Positions 16,797 through 26,312 of a DNA stretch of 64,000 nt are shown piece after piece. The position numbers and the translations under genes were made by a program. Position 1 is the stretch's first letter, and each line of letters begins with the position of its first letter. Source of the DNA: Mycolicibacterium mengxianglii (GTDB lineage Bacteria; Actinomycetota; Actinomycetes; Mycobacteriales; Mycobacteriaceae); the NCBI RefSeq assembly GCF_015710575.1, contig NZ_CP065373.1:620001-684000 (forward strand). The letters are read 5' to 3'. Under the pieces are notes generated by a model. The model saw only the letters and a program-made list of their open reading frames with translations, was not told where the DNA came from and did not search any database.

Positions 16797-17444
16797 GTGG
16801 TGATTCGGCAGTCGGGGGTGAGGCGCAGCCAGGAAGCGCGCAGCGCCGAGACGCGCACCCGATTGCTGGACGCCACGATCGAATGTCTGTTGCGGTACGG
16901 CTACGCCGGAACCACGACACCCCGGGTCGCCGAGCTCGCCGGCGTCACCCGCGGGGCCCAGGCGCACCACTTCGGTTCCAAGGACGAGCTGATGCTGGCC
17001 GCGCTGCAGCATCTGACGGCCAAGCGGATCTCGACCGAGGTGGCCAGGTTCTCGATGGATTTCGCCGCCTCCGACGACCCGATCGACGCCATCCTGCAGC
17101 TGCTGTGGGATATCCACAGCGCCCCGATCTTCATTCCCATCGTGGAATTGTGGGTGGCCGGCCGCACCAACTCCGACTTGGGCCGTGAGGTGGCGAAGTT
17201 CGAATCGGTGGCCACCAGCACGCTGATGTCGGTGATCGCCGAGTTCGCCCCCGAGGGCATCCACCGGTCGATGGCCGATTTCGTCTACACCGCGATGGAC
17301 GCGCTGCGCGGCATCCTCATCTCGAGCTTCGTGGACAGCGATCCGACCCGGGCCCGGCGCCGCTGGGAACGTGCCACTGTCAACCTCCGTCGCATCGTCG
17401 ACCCGGCCATCGCGGACTGGGCTGTGACCCAAACCGCACTCTGA
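16797..17444 (+). CDS. TetR/AcrR-family transcriptional regulator
   Basis: About 215 residues. The N-terminal helix-turn-helix is clear: TRTRLLDATIECLLRYGYAG then TTTPRVAELAGVTRGAQAHHF, followed by GSKDELMLAALQHL. The rest is a helical ligand-binding domain. The start is either GTG 16797/16800 beside GGAG or ATG 16785. It diverges from the CDF exporter and probably regulates that gene, itself, or both. A perfect palindrome, ACATACA-CGCC-TGTATGT, lies just downstream of its stop and is the best candidate for its operator in the neighbourhood. Confidence 0.85.
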   Translation: MVIRQSGVRRSQEARSAETRTRLLDATIECLLRYGYAGTTTPRVAELAGVTRGAQAHHFGSKDELMLAALQHLTAKRISTEVARFSMDFAASDDPIDAILQLLWDIHSAPIFIPIVELWVAGRTNSDLGREVAKFESVATSTLMSVIAEFAPEGIHRSMADFVYTAMDALRGILISSFVDSDPTRARRRWERATVNLRRIVDPAIADWAVTQTAL

Positions 17445-17475
17445 CCCAAAATTCACCACTCGGCTGGACGCACTT

Positions 17476-17493
17476 ACATACACGCCTGTATGT
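17476..17493. promoter_or_regulatory. Perfect 7-bp-arm palindrome, TetR-type operator candidate
   Basis: ACATACA (17476-17482), CGCC, TGTATGT (17487-17493). It sits 32 bp downstream of the TetR gene stop, in a 183-bp gap before the 3' end of the M50 protease gene. Its size and symmetry are typical of TetR operators, but no start codon follows that it could obviously control. The region upstream of the tetR gene holds similar half-sites (TACACG and TGTAT at about 16773-16790). Confidence 0.4.
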
Positions 17494-17627
17494 TTGTTCC
17501 CGTGGTGGTGGTGCGCCGCGGCGGCATCAGCGGGACGCACGGTAGGGGGGTCGTGTGAGCCCGCGAGGGGTCTGATGCCGCCTGGCGCGCCGCTACCCCG
17601 TAGGCGCGGGCAGTGACTGCAGGATGG

Positions 17628-18407
17628 TCACAGCCACGCAGACCAGAACCTGGTCAGCTGACCGCCGACCGCCGACAGGTAAGTCGGCACACCGGACAGC
17701 TCGTAGACCCAGTACACCGCCCCGAAGAACCACTCGTTCAGTGCCGGCGTGAGCAGCAGGAGCAGCAGGATCATGAATCCCCACGGCTTGAAGCTGTTCA
17801 AAGCGCGTTGGGTGTCCGGCCGCAGGTGCGGCTCCAACGCGCCGTAGCCGTCCAGCCCCGGTACCGGCAGCAGGTTCAGCAGTACCGCGGTCACCTGCAG
17901 GAAGCCCAGGAATGCCACGCCGGACCAGAACACCCCGTGGTCCGCGTCGTAAAACAGGCTGGTCAGTGTCAACAGCAGCACTGCCAGCACCACATTGGCC
18001 AACGGTCCGGCGAGGCTGACGATGGAGCGCTGCCGGGGCGTCATGAACCCGGTCCGCACATACACCGCACCGCCGGGCAGTCCGATCCCCCCGAGTGCGA
18101 TGAACAGCAGCGGCAACCCCAGCGACAGCAGCGGGCTGGAGTACTTCAGCGGGTTCAACGTGAGATAGCCGCGCACCGCGACGTCGTGGTCCCCGTAACG
18201 CCACGCGGTGAAGGCGTGGCCGAACTCGTGCAGGCACAGCGACACCAGCCAGCCCGCGATCACGAAGAGGAACACGCCGATGTGGGCCAACGCGGTGATC
18301 GAACCGGCGGCAACCCATGCCAACACGCCCCCGACGGCGGTGGCCGCGACGATGGCCAGGAAGACCGGGCTGGGCCGGACGGACTGGCCGACGAGGCGTT
18401 TGCTCAC
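17628..18407 (-). CDS. M50-family site-2 protease (Rv0359-like)
   Basis: This 259-residue integral membrane protein has the zinc metalloprotease motif LCLHEFGHAF in a membrane helix and the second site LLPVPGLDGYGAL, whose aspartate completes the zinc ligands. This is the layout of site-2 proteases, which cut substrates within the membrane, often anti-sigma factors. It lacks a PDZ domain, so it belongs to the small group of M50 enzymes. The start is ATG 18407. It lies 38 bp downstream of the Rv0358-like gene on the same strand, as in M. tuberculosis. The substrate is unknown. Confidence 0.88.
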   Translation of the reverse strand: MSKRLVGQSVRPSPVFLAIVAATAVGGVLAWVAAGSITALAHIGVFLFVIAGWLVSLCLHEFGHAFTAWRYGDHDVAVRGYLTLNPLKYSSPLLSLGLPLLFIALGGIGLPGGAVYVRTGFMTPRQRSIVSLAGPLANVVLAVLLLTLTSLFYDADHGVFWSGVAFLGFLQVTAVLLNLLPVPGLDGYGALEPHLRPDTQRALNSFKPWGFMILLLLLLTPALNEWFFGAVYWVYELSGVPTYLSAVGGQLTRFWSAWL

Positions 18408-18445
18408 GTCACGACTGTACGTGCGCTACCTGCGCGGCCCGGCCC

Positions 18446-19081
18446 TCACGTGACCCGCAACCAGCCCTCGACGTGCCGGTAGAAGGTGGATCGCCGAACT
18501 GGCCGGGCCGCGGCGATACCGTCGCGCACCACGATCGCGCCTGGCGTTCCCAACTGCGCGGCCCGCCCGCTCACCCACGGTCCGGACCGCCAGCCGGTGC
18601 CCAGTACCCGGGCCCGCAGGCCCGGCAGTTCGGTCAACGGTTCGATCTGTACCCCGGCGACAGCGCCGTCGAACAGCACCGTGTCATCGACGATGCCTTC
18701 GCCGTCGAGTGGCTGCCCAGCCGCCGCGGGCCGCCAGAATGCACGCCCGACGAGCGCCTGGCCGGTGTCGTCGCGGACCAACGGAACCCGTTGCGCCGCA
18801 GCCGTTAACGCGCGTCCGGCGCCGAACCGGCCCGGCTGGTGGGCCACTTCGACCCCCAGCTGGTCGGTCTTGAGCAAGCGGGTCAGCACGGTCGCCAGAT
18901 CGGTCTCGGAGCCTACGACCACCAGGCGGCGCGCCCGGGTTGCGGCGTCGTCGATCGCACCCGGTTCTGACACCGCGACGGTGGGAACGGTGGCCAGCGC
19001 GCGCGGTGTGGGGCGGTCACCGAACCGCAGCACAATCGCCGCTGTACCGCCCGATGAGGCAGTCAATCGCACTCCTCGCAA
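18446..19081 (-). CDS. Conserved hypothetical protein (Rv0358-like)
   Basis: About 208-211 residues, soluble, with no signal peptide. No catalytic motif is recognised. The N-terminal half has alternating strands and helices (RRLVVVGSETDLATVLTRLL), resembling a nucleotide- or sugar-binding alpha/beta fold. The C-terminal half contains GAIVVRDGIAAARPVRRSTF and ends in a basic YRHVEGWLRV stretch. The start may be TTG 19081 or GTG 19072, the latter directly after GAGGA. It is divergent from purA and upstream of the M50 protease, as in the Rv0357c-Rv0359 order of M. tuberculosis. Confidence 0.7.
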   Translation of the reverse strand: MRGVRLTASSGGTAAIVLRFGDRPTPRALATVPTVAVSEPGAIDDAATRARRLVVVGSETDLATVLTRLLKTDQLGVEVAHQPGRFGAGRALTAAAQRVPLVRDDTGQALVGRAFWRPAAAGQPLDGEGIVDDTVLFDGAVAGVQIEPLTELPGLRARVLGTGWRSGPWVSGRAAQLGTPGAIVVRDGIAAARPVRRSTFYRHVEGWLRVT

Positions 19082-19105
19082 ATGGTCCGGGGAAAGTTCG
19101 GATAA

Positions 19106-20442
<1,337 letters not shown>

Positions 20443-20443
<1 letters not shown>

Positions 20444-21087
20444 TGTCGGAGCAGGGATTGGATCCACGCGGCACCGACCCCGAATACGACCAGCACGGCG
20501 GGTTCCCGCTGTTCGAGCCTGTCGATCCCGGACCAGGGTTCGGGCGATTCCTGACGTCGATGCGACGTTTGCAGGATCTGGCGGTATCGGCCGATCCCGA
20601 TCCCGCGGTCTGGAATGACGTGGCGGACCGGGTTGAGGCGCTGGTGGCGATACTGGATCCGTTCGAAGCCCCCGAAGGGGTGGGGCCGGCGAACCGGGTT
20701 GTGGAGCTGCCGGGTGCGGGCAGCCTGCTGATGCCGCCCTATCACGTCACGAAGTTCGAGCCCGACGTCGTGGAAGTCAGCGTGCAGTTCAGCCGGTTCC
20801 ACGTCGGCGGCAACAAGGCGGTACACGGCGGGGTGCTGCCACTGCTGTTCGACTCGGTGTTCGGCATGGTCATCCACGCCGCCGGCAGGCCCATCAGCCG
20901 CACCGCCTTCTTGCACGTCGAATACCGCAAGGTCACTCCGATCGAGACTCCGCTGACCGCCAGGGGCTGGATCCGGGAAGCCGAGGGGCGTAAGGCGTTT
21001 GTCAACGCCGAGCTGCGCGATCCCGAGGGCAACCTGCTTGCCGAGGCCAACGGTCTGATGATCCGGCTGCTGGCCGGACAGCCCTGA
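20443..21087 (+). CDS. PaaI/hotdog-fold thioesterase-like protein (Rv0356c-like)
   Basis: This 214-residue protein starts at GTG 20443, sharing one base with the purA stop. The C-terminal 130 residues form a hotdog fold: GGNKAVHGGVLPLLFDSVFG is the 4HBT/PaaI-type motif with its catalytic-site aspartate, and FLHVEYRKVTPIETPL is the next strand pair. It probably hydrolyses acyl-CoA thioesters. The N-terminal 75 residues are an extension of unknown role. Cotranscription with purA is likely, and the pair is conserved in mycobacteria. Confidence 0.8.
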
Positions 21088-21385
21088 TCGACCGCGCCGT
21101 GCGCCGACTGACCACGCCACGCGCGGCCGGGTTCGCCGGTTCGAGGACAAGTTCTTCGCCACGGTGTTTTTTCGGCAGCGGATCGCTTTTCCTGGCAATG
21201 GTTTTCGCGTCTTCGGCGGTGGGCCTCGCCCTGGTTGCCAGCCGGTCGGGTGCTCTGGACCCCGCCGCACACACCGAGGTGGGCACCTTCGGTGAGGCCG
21301 GAGTCATCGACCTGCACCGGGATGGCGGCCAGAGCGTCATCAATTGATGACGCCCGCGAGAAGACCATCTGTAGCGCCGAACTGA
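21088..21385. other. Intergenic stretch between convergent genes, no supported feature
   Basis: About 300 bp between the thioesterase gene (+) and the ferredoxin gene (-). Short open frames exist on both strands (for example 21099-21347 plus), but none has a ribosome binding site, a family resemblance or mycobacterial-looking composition. I see no clear terminator hairpin. It may be decayed sequence at the junction between the conserved block and the accessory genes that follow. Confidence 0.4.
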
Positions 21386-21577
21386 TCAGTCCGCCAGCTT
21401 CAGCGCCCCAGAGGGGCACAACTGCACCGCTTTGCGCACGTTGTCGTGCTCGGTGTCGGGCACGTCGTCCACGAGGACGACGACGATGCCGTCGTCGTCC
21501 TGGTCGAAGACCGCGTCGGTGGACATCACGCACACTCCGGCGCCGATGCACACGTCGCGATCGGCGAGGACCCTCAC
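21386..21577 (-). CDS. Ferredoxin, [3Fe-4S] type, P450 partner
   Basis: This 63-residue acidic protein has DRDVCIGAGVCVMSTDAVF near the N-terminus and LCPSGAL near the C-terminus. The cysteine spacing, with alanine in place of the second cysteine of the usual CxxCxxC, fits a single [3Fe-4S] cluster. Such ferredoxins pass electrons to bacterial cytochromes P450. The GTG start overlaps the TGA of the P450 gene (GTGA), so the pair is cotranslated and almost certainly works together. The ferredoxin reductase must be encoded elsewhere. Confidence 0.9.
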   Translation of the reverse strand: MRVLADRDVCIGAGVCVMSTDAVFDQDDDGIVVVLVDDVPDTEHDNVRKAVQLCPSGALKLAD

Positions 21578-22779
21578 CAGCTCACCGCCAGCGACTGCAG
21601 GCCGTAGATGAAGTGGAACGAACGGAACGCCACGTCATCGAACGGTTCGGCCAACTGCAGCGTCGGGAATCGGCGCAGCAGCGCGGGGTAGGCGATCCGC
21701 ATCTCCATCCGCGCCAGGGGCGCGCCGAGGCAGTGGTGCACACCGTGCCCGAAGGCCAGGTGGCCCATGGCGCCTCGGCTGATGTCGAAGGTCTCCGGTT
21801 CGGAGATGTAACCGGGATCGCGATCGGCAGCCGGCAGGGAGGCAAAAACCAACTGGCCCTTCGGAATCGGCACACCGGCGAGCTCCACGTCGGTGGTGGT
21901 GATGCGGGGAACGGCGGAGTGCACGATGGACAGCCACCGCAGCAGTTCCTCCACTGCCGGGCCCACCACGTCGGGGTTGTCGCGAACCGCGGCCAACTGG
22001 TCGGGGTGGCGCAGCAACGCCAGCGTGCCCAGGCTCAGCATGTTCGAGGTGGTTTCGTGGCCCGCCAGCAGCAGCAGGCTGGCGATGCCCACCAGTTCGT
22101 CGTCGGTGAGCTCGTTGCCGTGCTCGCGCACCAGCATGCCGAGCATGTCATCCCCGGGGTGCTGACGGGTCCGGGCCACCAGGGACTGCATGTAGGCGCG
22201 GCCTTGGCGGGCCAGCTCGAACCGCTCTTCGATCGGCAGTGACAGATCCAGTTGGCGGGTGGTCCGGTGCTGGAAGTCAGAACGGTCCTCGTAGGGCACA
22301 CCCAGCAGCTCGCAGATCACCAGAGACGGTATCGGCAGGGCGAAGTCCGCGACGAGATCGCTTGGCGGCCCGGCATTTTCCATCGCGTCGAGGTGCATGT
22401 CGACGATCTCGACGATGCGTGGTTCCAGTCGCTTCATCCGACGGGCGGTGAATTCCCCGGTGAGCATGCGCCGCAGGCGCGAGTGTTTCGGCGGGTCCAG
22501 CCCCAGCAGGTTGCCCGATTGCGCCTGCTGCTGTTCCACCGCGGAGACCGGTGGGGCACCCGGTACGGCGAAGCCGGGCGGGCGCTCGTTGGAGAACCGC
22601 TCGTGGTCGGAGAGCACCGCTTTGACGTCGTCGTGCCGGGTGACCAGGTAAACCTGCATGCCGAAGGCGTTGACGACGGTGCGGACCCCGGCGCCCTCCC
22701 GGATCTCGCGCAGTTCGGGGATGGGGTCGAAGTCGGTGCGTCGCATGTGCAGCGGGGGCAGCGCCGGTGCCTGAGTCAT
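21574..22779 (-). CDS. Cytochrome P450
   Basis: This 401-residue soluble bacterial P450 has an I-helix LLLAGHETTSN with the oxygen-activating acid/threonine pair, a K-helix ELLR (ExxR), and the haem-binding loop FGHGVHHCLGAPLARME with its cysteine ligand. The N-terminus has no membrane anchor. It belongs to the CYP105/CYP107-like macrolide or small-molecule hydroxylase type, but the exact CYP family and substrate cannot be set by eye. It lies 32 bp downstream of the ATP-grasp gene and is coupled to a ferredoxin. Together with the MMPL exporter, the operon looks like a small-molecule modification and export unit (inference). Confidence 0.93.
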   Translation of the reverse strand: MTQAPALPPLHMRRTDFDPIPELREIREGAGVRTVVNAFGMQVYLVTRHDDVKAVLSDHERFSNERPPGFAVPGAPPVSAVEQQQAQSGNLLGLDPPKHSRLRRMLTGEFTARRMKRLEPRIVEIVDMHLDAMENAGPPSDLVADFALPIPSLVICELLGVPYEDRSDFQHRTTRQLDLSLPIEERFELARQGRAYMQSLVARTRQHPGDDMLGMLVREHGNELTDDELVGIASLLLLAGHETTSNMLSLGTLALLRHPDQLAAVRDNPDVVGPAVEELLRWLSIVHSAVPRITTTDVELAGVPIPKGQLVFASLPAADRDPGYISEPETFDISRGAMGHLAFGHGVHHCLGAPLARMEMRIAYPALLRRFPTLQLAEPFDDVAFRSFHFIYGLQSLAVSW

Positions 22780-22811
22780 GCTTCGACGCTACGCGTGCCG
22801 CTGACCCGAGG

Positions 22812-23717
22812 TCACCGACCGTAGCGCCGGGGAACGGTCCACGGCCGGCCGAACTCCTCGTTGAAGTACTCCGGATCGAAGGGGCTGTCGCCGCCGGCGG
22901 GGAAGCTGGTGAGCTCGCCGAACACGACTCGGCCGTCGACGTCATAGAGGTCGACACGAACGAAATCGGTATCTGCGCCCAGTTGTTCGGCAATCTCGAT
23001 CATCTCGCCGAGCAGAGCCGGTTTGGGGGGCTCGGGATCTGCCCACGGTGATCCCCCGCTCAGCGGCAGGTGTTGCCAGTCGGTGTGGAAGAAGTCCTGG
23101 GTCCGTCGGCCGAAGCGTCCGGTGTCGACCTCCACGAACACGCAGGTGCCGTGGTACACGAAGAACTTGTAGTCATCGGGGACGCCGCCGTCTGCGCCGG
23201 TCAGCATTTCTTCGACGATGACACGCCGCGGGACCTGCCCGTACACCCACTCGCGGTTGGGGCCCTGGCCGTAGAGCTGGGTCAGCCAGCCGTGCGCGAT
23301 GCGGACGACGTCCTCGCGGGCCGCGAACTCGGGGCGGACGTGCCGGTAGACCCAGCTGCCCGGCTCCGACGGCAGTCGCGCCTCCCCGGGCGCCCGGTCG
23401 GAGACGACGATGGCAGCACCGCTGCCGTGTGTGGGTTTGACGACGTACGCCTCCGGCAGGTGCACCTCGTGCAGCGCCTCGGGGTCGTCGACGATCGCGT
23501 ACGCGTGCGGGAGGTACCGGGATCCGACTGCGGCGGCGACGTAGTCGCGCACTGCGGCCTTGTCGGCGAACGTCACGACGAGCGCACGGTGGTCGCGCAG
23601 CATCTTGTAACGCACTTTGTCCCGGAAGGTGTGCGGGTTGCGCGTGCGCCACAGCCGCGCGGCACGCACCAGTCTGCTGCGTTCGCGCCAACGGACGCCA
23701 TCGGATCGCACGGTCAC
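22812..23717 (-). CDS. TupA-like ATP-grasp protein
   Basis: About 301 residues from GTG 23717, which overlaps the MMPL stop (GTGA). The fold is ATP-grasp. AYVVKPTHGSGAAIVVSD is the lysine and glycine-rich loop, RRVIVEEMLTG is a nucleotide-contact strand, DYKFFVYHG follows, and the acidic Mg-binding end is VRVDLYDVDGRVVFGELTSFP. This pattern is found in the TupA-like ATP-grasp group, first named from teichuronopeptide synthesis, which joins carboxylates to amines. The substrate here is unknown. The operon context (MMPL, P450, ferredoxin) suggests a ligase or tailoring step on a peptide-like or polysaccharide-linked product (inference). Confidence 0.78.
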   Translation of the reverse strand: MTVRSDGVRWRERSRLVRAARLWRTRNPHTFRDKVRYKMLRDHRALVVTFADKAAVRDYVAAAVGSRYLPHAYAIVDDPEALHEVHLPEAYVVKPTHGSGAAIVVSDRAPGEARLPSEPGSWVYRHVRPEFAAREDVVRIAHGWLTQLYGQGPNREWVYGQVPRRVIVEEMLTGADGGVPDDYKFFVYHGTCVFVEVDTGRFGRRTQDFFHTDWQHLPLSGGSPWADPEPPKPALLGEMIEIAEQLGADTDFVRVDLYDVDGRVVFGELTSFPAGGDSPFDPEYFNEEFGRPWTVPRRYGR

Positions 23718-25774
23718 ACGGTATCGGCGTGACTTCGCGCGGGCTCGACCTGGGCGGGCCACCACACTCGCGGCCCGATCAGGGTGAACAGCGCGGGAAT
23801 CACGACCGTGCGAACCAGGAAGGTGTCCAACAGGATTCCCAGCCCGACGATGATGCCCAGCTGTGTCAGCACGATCAGCGGCAGTACCCCGAGCACGCAG
23901 AAGACGGCCGCCAGCACAATGCCCGCGCTGGTGATCACGGCCCCGGTCGCCGAGACCGCACGCACGATGCCGGCCCGGGTACCGAATTCGTGGCTCTCCT
24001 CTCTGGCCCGGGTGACCAGGAAGATCGTGTAGTCCACCCCGAGGGCGACCAGGAACAGGAACGCGAACAGCGGGGTGCTGTTGTCCAGGCCGGGGAATCC
24101 GAATACATGCACGCTGATCCAGCCGCCCAGGCCCAGCGCTGCCAGCGCGCTGAGCACCGTGACCGCGATCAGCAGCACCGGTGCGATCACCGCCCGTAGC
24201 AGCAGGAACAGCACTGCCAGCACCACGGCCAGGATCGCCGGGATGATGAGGGCGCGGTCGTGCTGAGCGGCGCTGCGGGCGTCGAGTGCCTGGGCGTCCG
24301 ACCCGCCGACAAGCGCGTCCGGATCAGCTGAGTGCACCGAATCGCGCAGCGCGGCAACAGTGTCAAAGGCTTCATCGGTGGCCGGAGCTGCCTCGAGGAC
24401 CACCGACCACTTGGTCAGACCTGCCGGTGATGTGCCGGCCGGAGTTACCGACACGACGCCGGAGGTGTCCTGGATCGCCTGCTGGATCGCCGCGGCGCGG
24501 TCCGTGGCACCAACCACCGAGGTGGGGTCGGTCAGGCCGCTCGGGAAGTGGTCGGCCAGTGTCTCGAAGCCGGTCACCGACTCGGCCTTGACCCGGAACT
24601 GCTCGGTCTGCGACAGCCCGATGTGGAGCCCGAACAATCCACAGGCGAGTATGGCGAGCGCGGCCAGCGACGCCACCAGGACCTGGACGGGTCGGCGTGC
24701 CACTGCGGTGGCGATGCGGTGCCATACCCCGGCATCGGCCAGGTCGGGGCCGCCATGGCGGGGAATGAACGGCCAGAACAGTTTGACCCCGCAGACCGCC
24801 AGCAGGGGTGGCAATACGAACAGTGAGAACACGGCTGCGACAACGAGTCCGGAGGCGGCCTGCAAGCCGAGGCTGCGCGTGCTCGGTGAGGCGGCGAACA
24901 GCAGGGTGAGGAGCGCCAGAACCACGGTGGCGTTACTGGCCACGATGGCCGGCCCCGCGGTGCGCACGGCGGTGCGCAGCGCCGCACGATGATCGGTGTT
25001 GCGGTGCAGTTCTTCGCGGTAACGCGAGATCAGCAGCAGCGCGTAGTTGGTGCCGGCGCCGAAGACCAGCACGCTGGTGATTCCCGCCGTCGACCCGTCG
25101 GAGGTGAGACCGGCCAGTGTGGTGACTTTCCCGCCGACCACGGCACCGAGGCGGTCGGCGAGTCCGATCACCAACAGCGGCACCAGCCACAGCACCGGCG
25201 AGCGGTAGGTCAGGATCAGCAACAGCGCCACCACCGATGCTGTCACCGCGAGCAGCGTGATGTTGGCACCGGCGAAGGCGTTGGCGATATCGGCGCCGAA
25301 GGCGGGCCCGCCGGTGACCTCGGACCGCAGGTCCGGGGGCAGGTCGGCAGAGGCTGACTGCCGCAGTGTGGTGATGGCGTCGTCGAGGGCGAAGCCGGAC
25401 AACCCGGTGCTCAACGGCGCGATCGCCAGCGCGGCTTTCCCGTCGTCGGACACCATCAGCGGCGCTGCCTGCCCGTCACCGGTGACGCGGACCCGGGCGG
25501 CTTCGGCGGCCGCCAGATCGTCGGGGCTCAGCACGGCATCATCGGTCCGGGTGATGACGAGGATCGCGGGTGCCTGGTCCCCGCCGGGGAAGTCCGCCAT
25601 CAGGTCGGCTGCGCGGGCCGACTCGGCGGAATCCGGTAGCGACACCGGCGACTGGCCGGCGGATTCGTCGCTGCCGGCCAGGCCCATCAGGGCTCCCGCC
25701 GCGACGGCGATGAGCAGCGCGAGGACCCACGAGCGACGTGCGGTCACGAATTCGGCGAGACGGTTCCAAGCCAT
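23714..25774 (-). CDS. MMPL/RND-family transporter
   Basis: About 686 residues from ATG 25774, which has GGAA upstream; TTG 25783 would add three residues. There are two repeats, each with one membrane helix, a large extracytoplasmic loop and five further helices, as in MmpL/SecDF-like exporters. Landmarks are FGAGTNYALLLISRYREEL in the first half and FLVALGVDYTIFLVTRAREE in the second; both are the GxxxDYxxFL-type proton-relay segments, the first with N in place of D. It probably exports lipids or drugs using the proton gradient. It is divergent from a MarR regulator, and its stop overlaps the ATP-grasp gene. Confidence 0.9.
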   Translation of the reverse strand: MAWNRLAEFVTARRSWVLALLIAVAAGALMGLAGSDESAGQSPVSLPDSAESARAADLMADFPGGDQAPAILVITRTDDAVLSPDDLAAAEAARVRVTGDGQAAPLMVSDDGKAALAIAPLSTGLSGFALDDAITTLRQSASADLPPDLRSEVTGGPAFGADIANAFAGANITLLAVTASVVALLLILTYRSPVLWLVPLLVIGLADRLGAVVGGKVTTLAGLTSDGSTAGITSVLVFGAGTNYALLLISRYREELHRNTDHRAALRTAVRTAGPAIVASNATVVLALLTLLFAASPSTRSLGLQAASGLVVAAVFSLFVLPPLLAVCGVKLFWPFIPRHGGPDLADAGVWHRIATAVARRPVQVLVASLAALAILACGLFGLHIGLSQTEQFRVKAESVTGFETLADHFPSGLTDPTSVVGATDRAAAIQQAIQDTSGVVSVTPAGTSPAGLTKWSVVLEAAPATDEAFDTVAALRDSVHSADPDALVGGSDAQALDARSAAQHDRALIIPAILAVVLAVLFLLLRAVIAPVLLIAVTVLSALAALGLGGWISVHVFGFPGLDNSTPLFAFLFLVALGVDYTIFLVTRAREESHEFGTRAGIVRAVSATGAVITSAGIVLAAVFCVLGVLPLIVLTQLGIIVGLGILLDTFLVRTVVIPALFTLIGPRVWWPAQVEPARSHADTV

Positions 25775-25784
25775 GCATTCCAAT

Positions 25785-25840
25785 GTTTCAGTTTATGAAC
25801 TATTAATCAAGTGAAACTTCTCATGGTTTAGTCGTTAAAC
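25785..25840. promoter_or_regulatory. MarR/MMPL divergent promoter with inverted repeats
   Basis: The 73-bp gap between MMPL (start 25774) and marR (start 25848) is A/T-rich. It holds GTTTCA/TGAAAC arms (25785-25790 and 25812-25817), AGTT-TATG-AACT (25790-25801), and GTTTA-GTCGT-TAAAC (25826-25840). MarR dimers bind such A/T-rich repeats, so autoregulation together with MMPL-operon repression is the likely arrangement. Confidence 0.5.
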
Positions 25841-25847
25841 TCTGGGG

Positions 25848-26312
25848 GTGACCGAGCGCGCCGACCTCGAGGGGCTGATTGCGACCGATGTCCGCGCACT
25901 GTCCGCTGAATCCGAACAGATCGGCCGCTCCTTCGCCGCGTCACATGACCTGACCATGAACGACTTCCGGGCGTTGGTGCACGTGATGGTGGCCGATGAC
26001 GGCGGTGCCCCGTTGACGGCGGGGGAGCTACGGAAGCGCATGGGGGTGTCGGCGTCGGCGATCACCTATCTTGTCGAGCGAATGATCGCCTCCGGCCATC
26101 TGCGCCGCGAATCAGATCCGCGTGACCGGCGGAAGGTGATCCTGCGGTACGACGAGCATGGGATGGCCGTAGCGCGAGGATTTTTCACCCCGTTGGCGCA
26201 GCACACGCACACCGCACTGGCCGAGCTGCCGGACGAGGACCTGGCCGCTGCGCACCGGGTGTTCGCCGCCCTCGCGGATGCCATGCGCGCCTTCCAGGTC
26301 AGTCTCGGTTGA
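25848..26312 (+). CDS. MarR-family transcriptional regulator
   Basis: 154 residues from GTG 25848. The winged helix-turn-helix is visible: MNDFRALVHVMV, LTAGELRKRMGVSASAITYL for the recognition helix region, and RESDPRDRRKVILRY for the wing with the DxRDRR signature. N- and C-terminal helices form the dimer interface. There is little room for a leader (the G-rich stretch abuts the start), so the mRNA may be leaderless. It is divergent from the MMPL operon, which is its probable target. The 3' end overlaps the convergent antiporter gene by 14 bp. Confidence 0.88.
   Translation: MTERADLEGLIATDVRALSAESEQIGRSFAASHDLTMNDFRALVHVMVADDGGAPLTAGELRKRMGVSASAITYLVERMIASGHLRRESDPRDRRKVILRYDEHGMAVARGFFTPLAQHTHTALAELPDEDLAAAHRVFAALADAMRAFQVSLG

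Noticed and set aside
21099..21347. An 82-codon plus-strand frame with a hydrophobic stretch
   Set aside because: No ribosome binding site, no recognisable domain and weak coding character; treated as non-coding.
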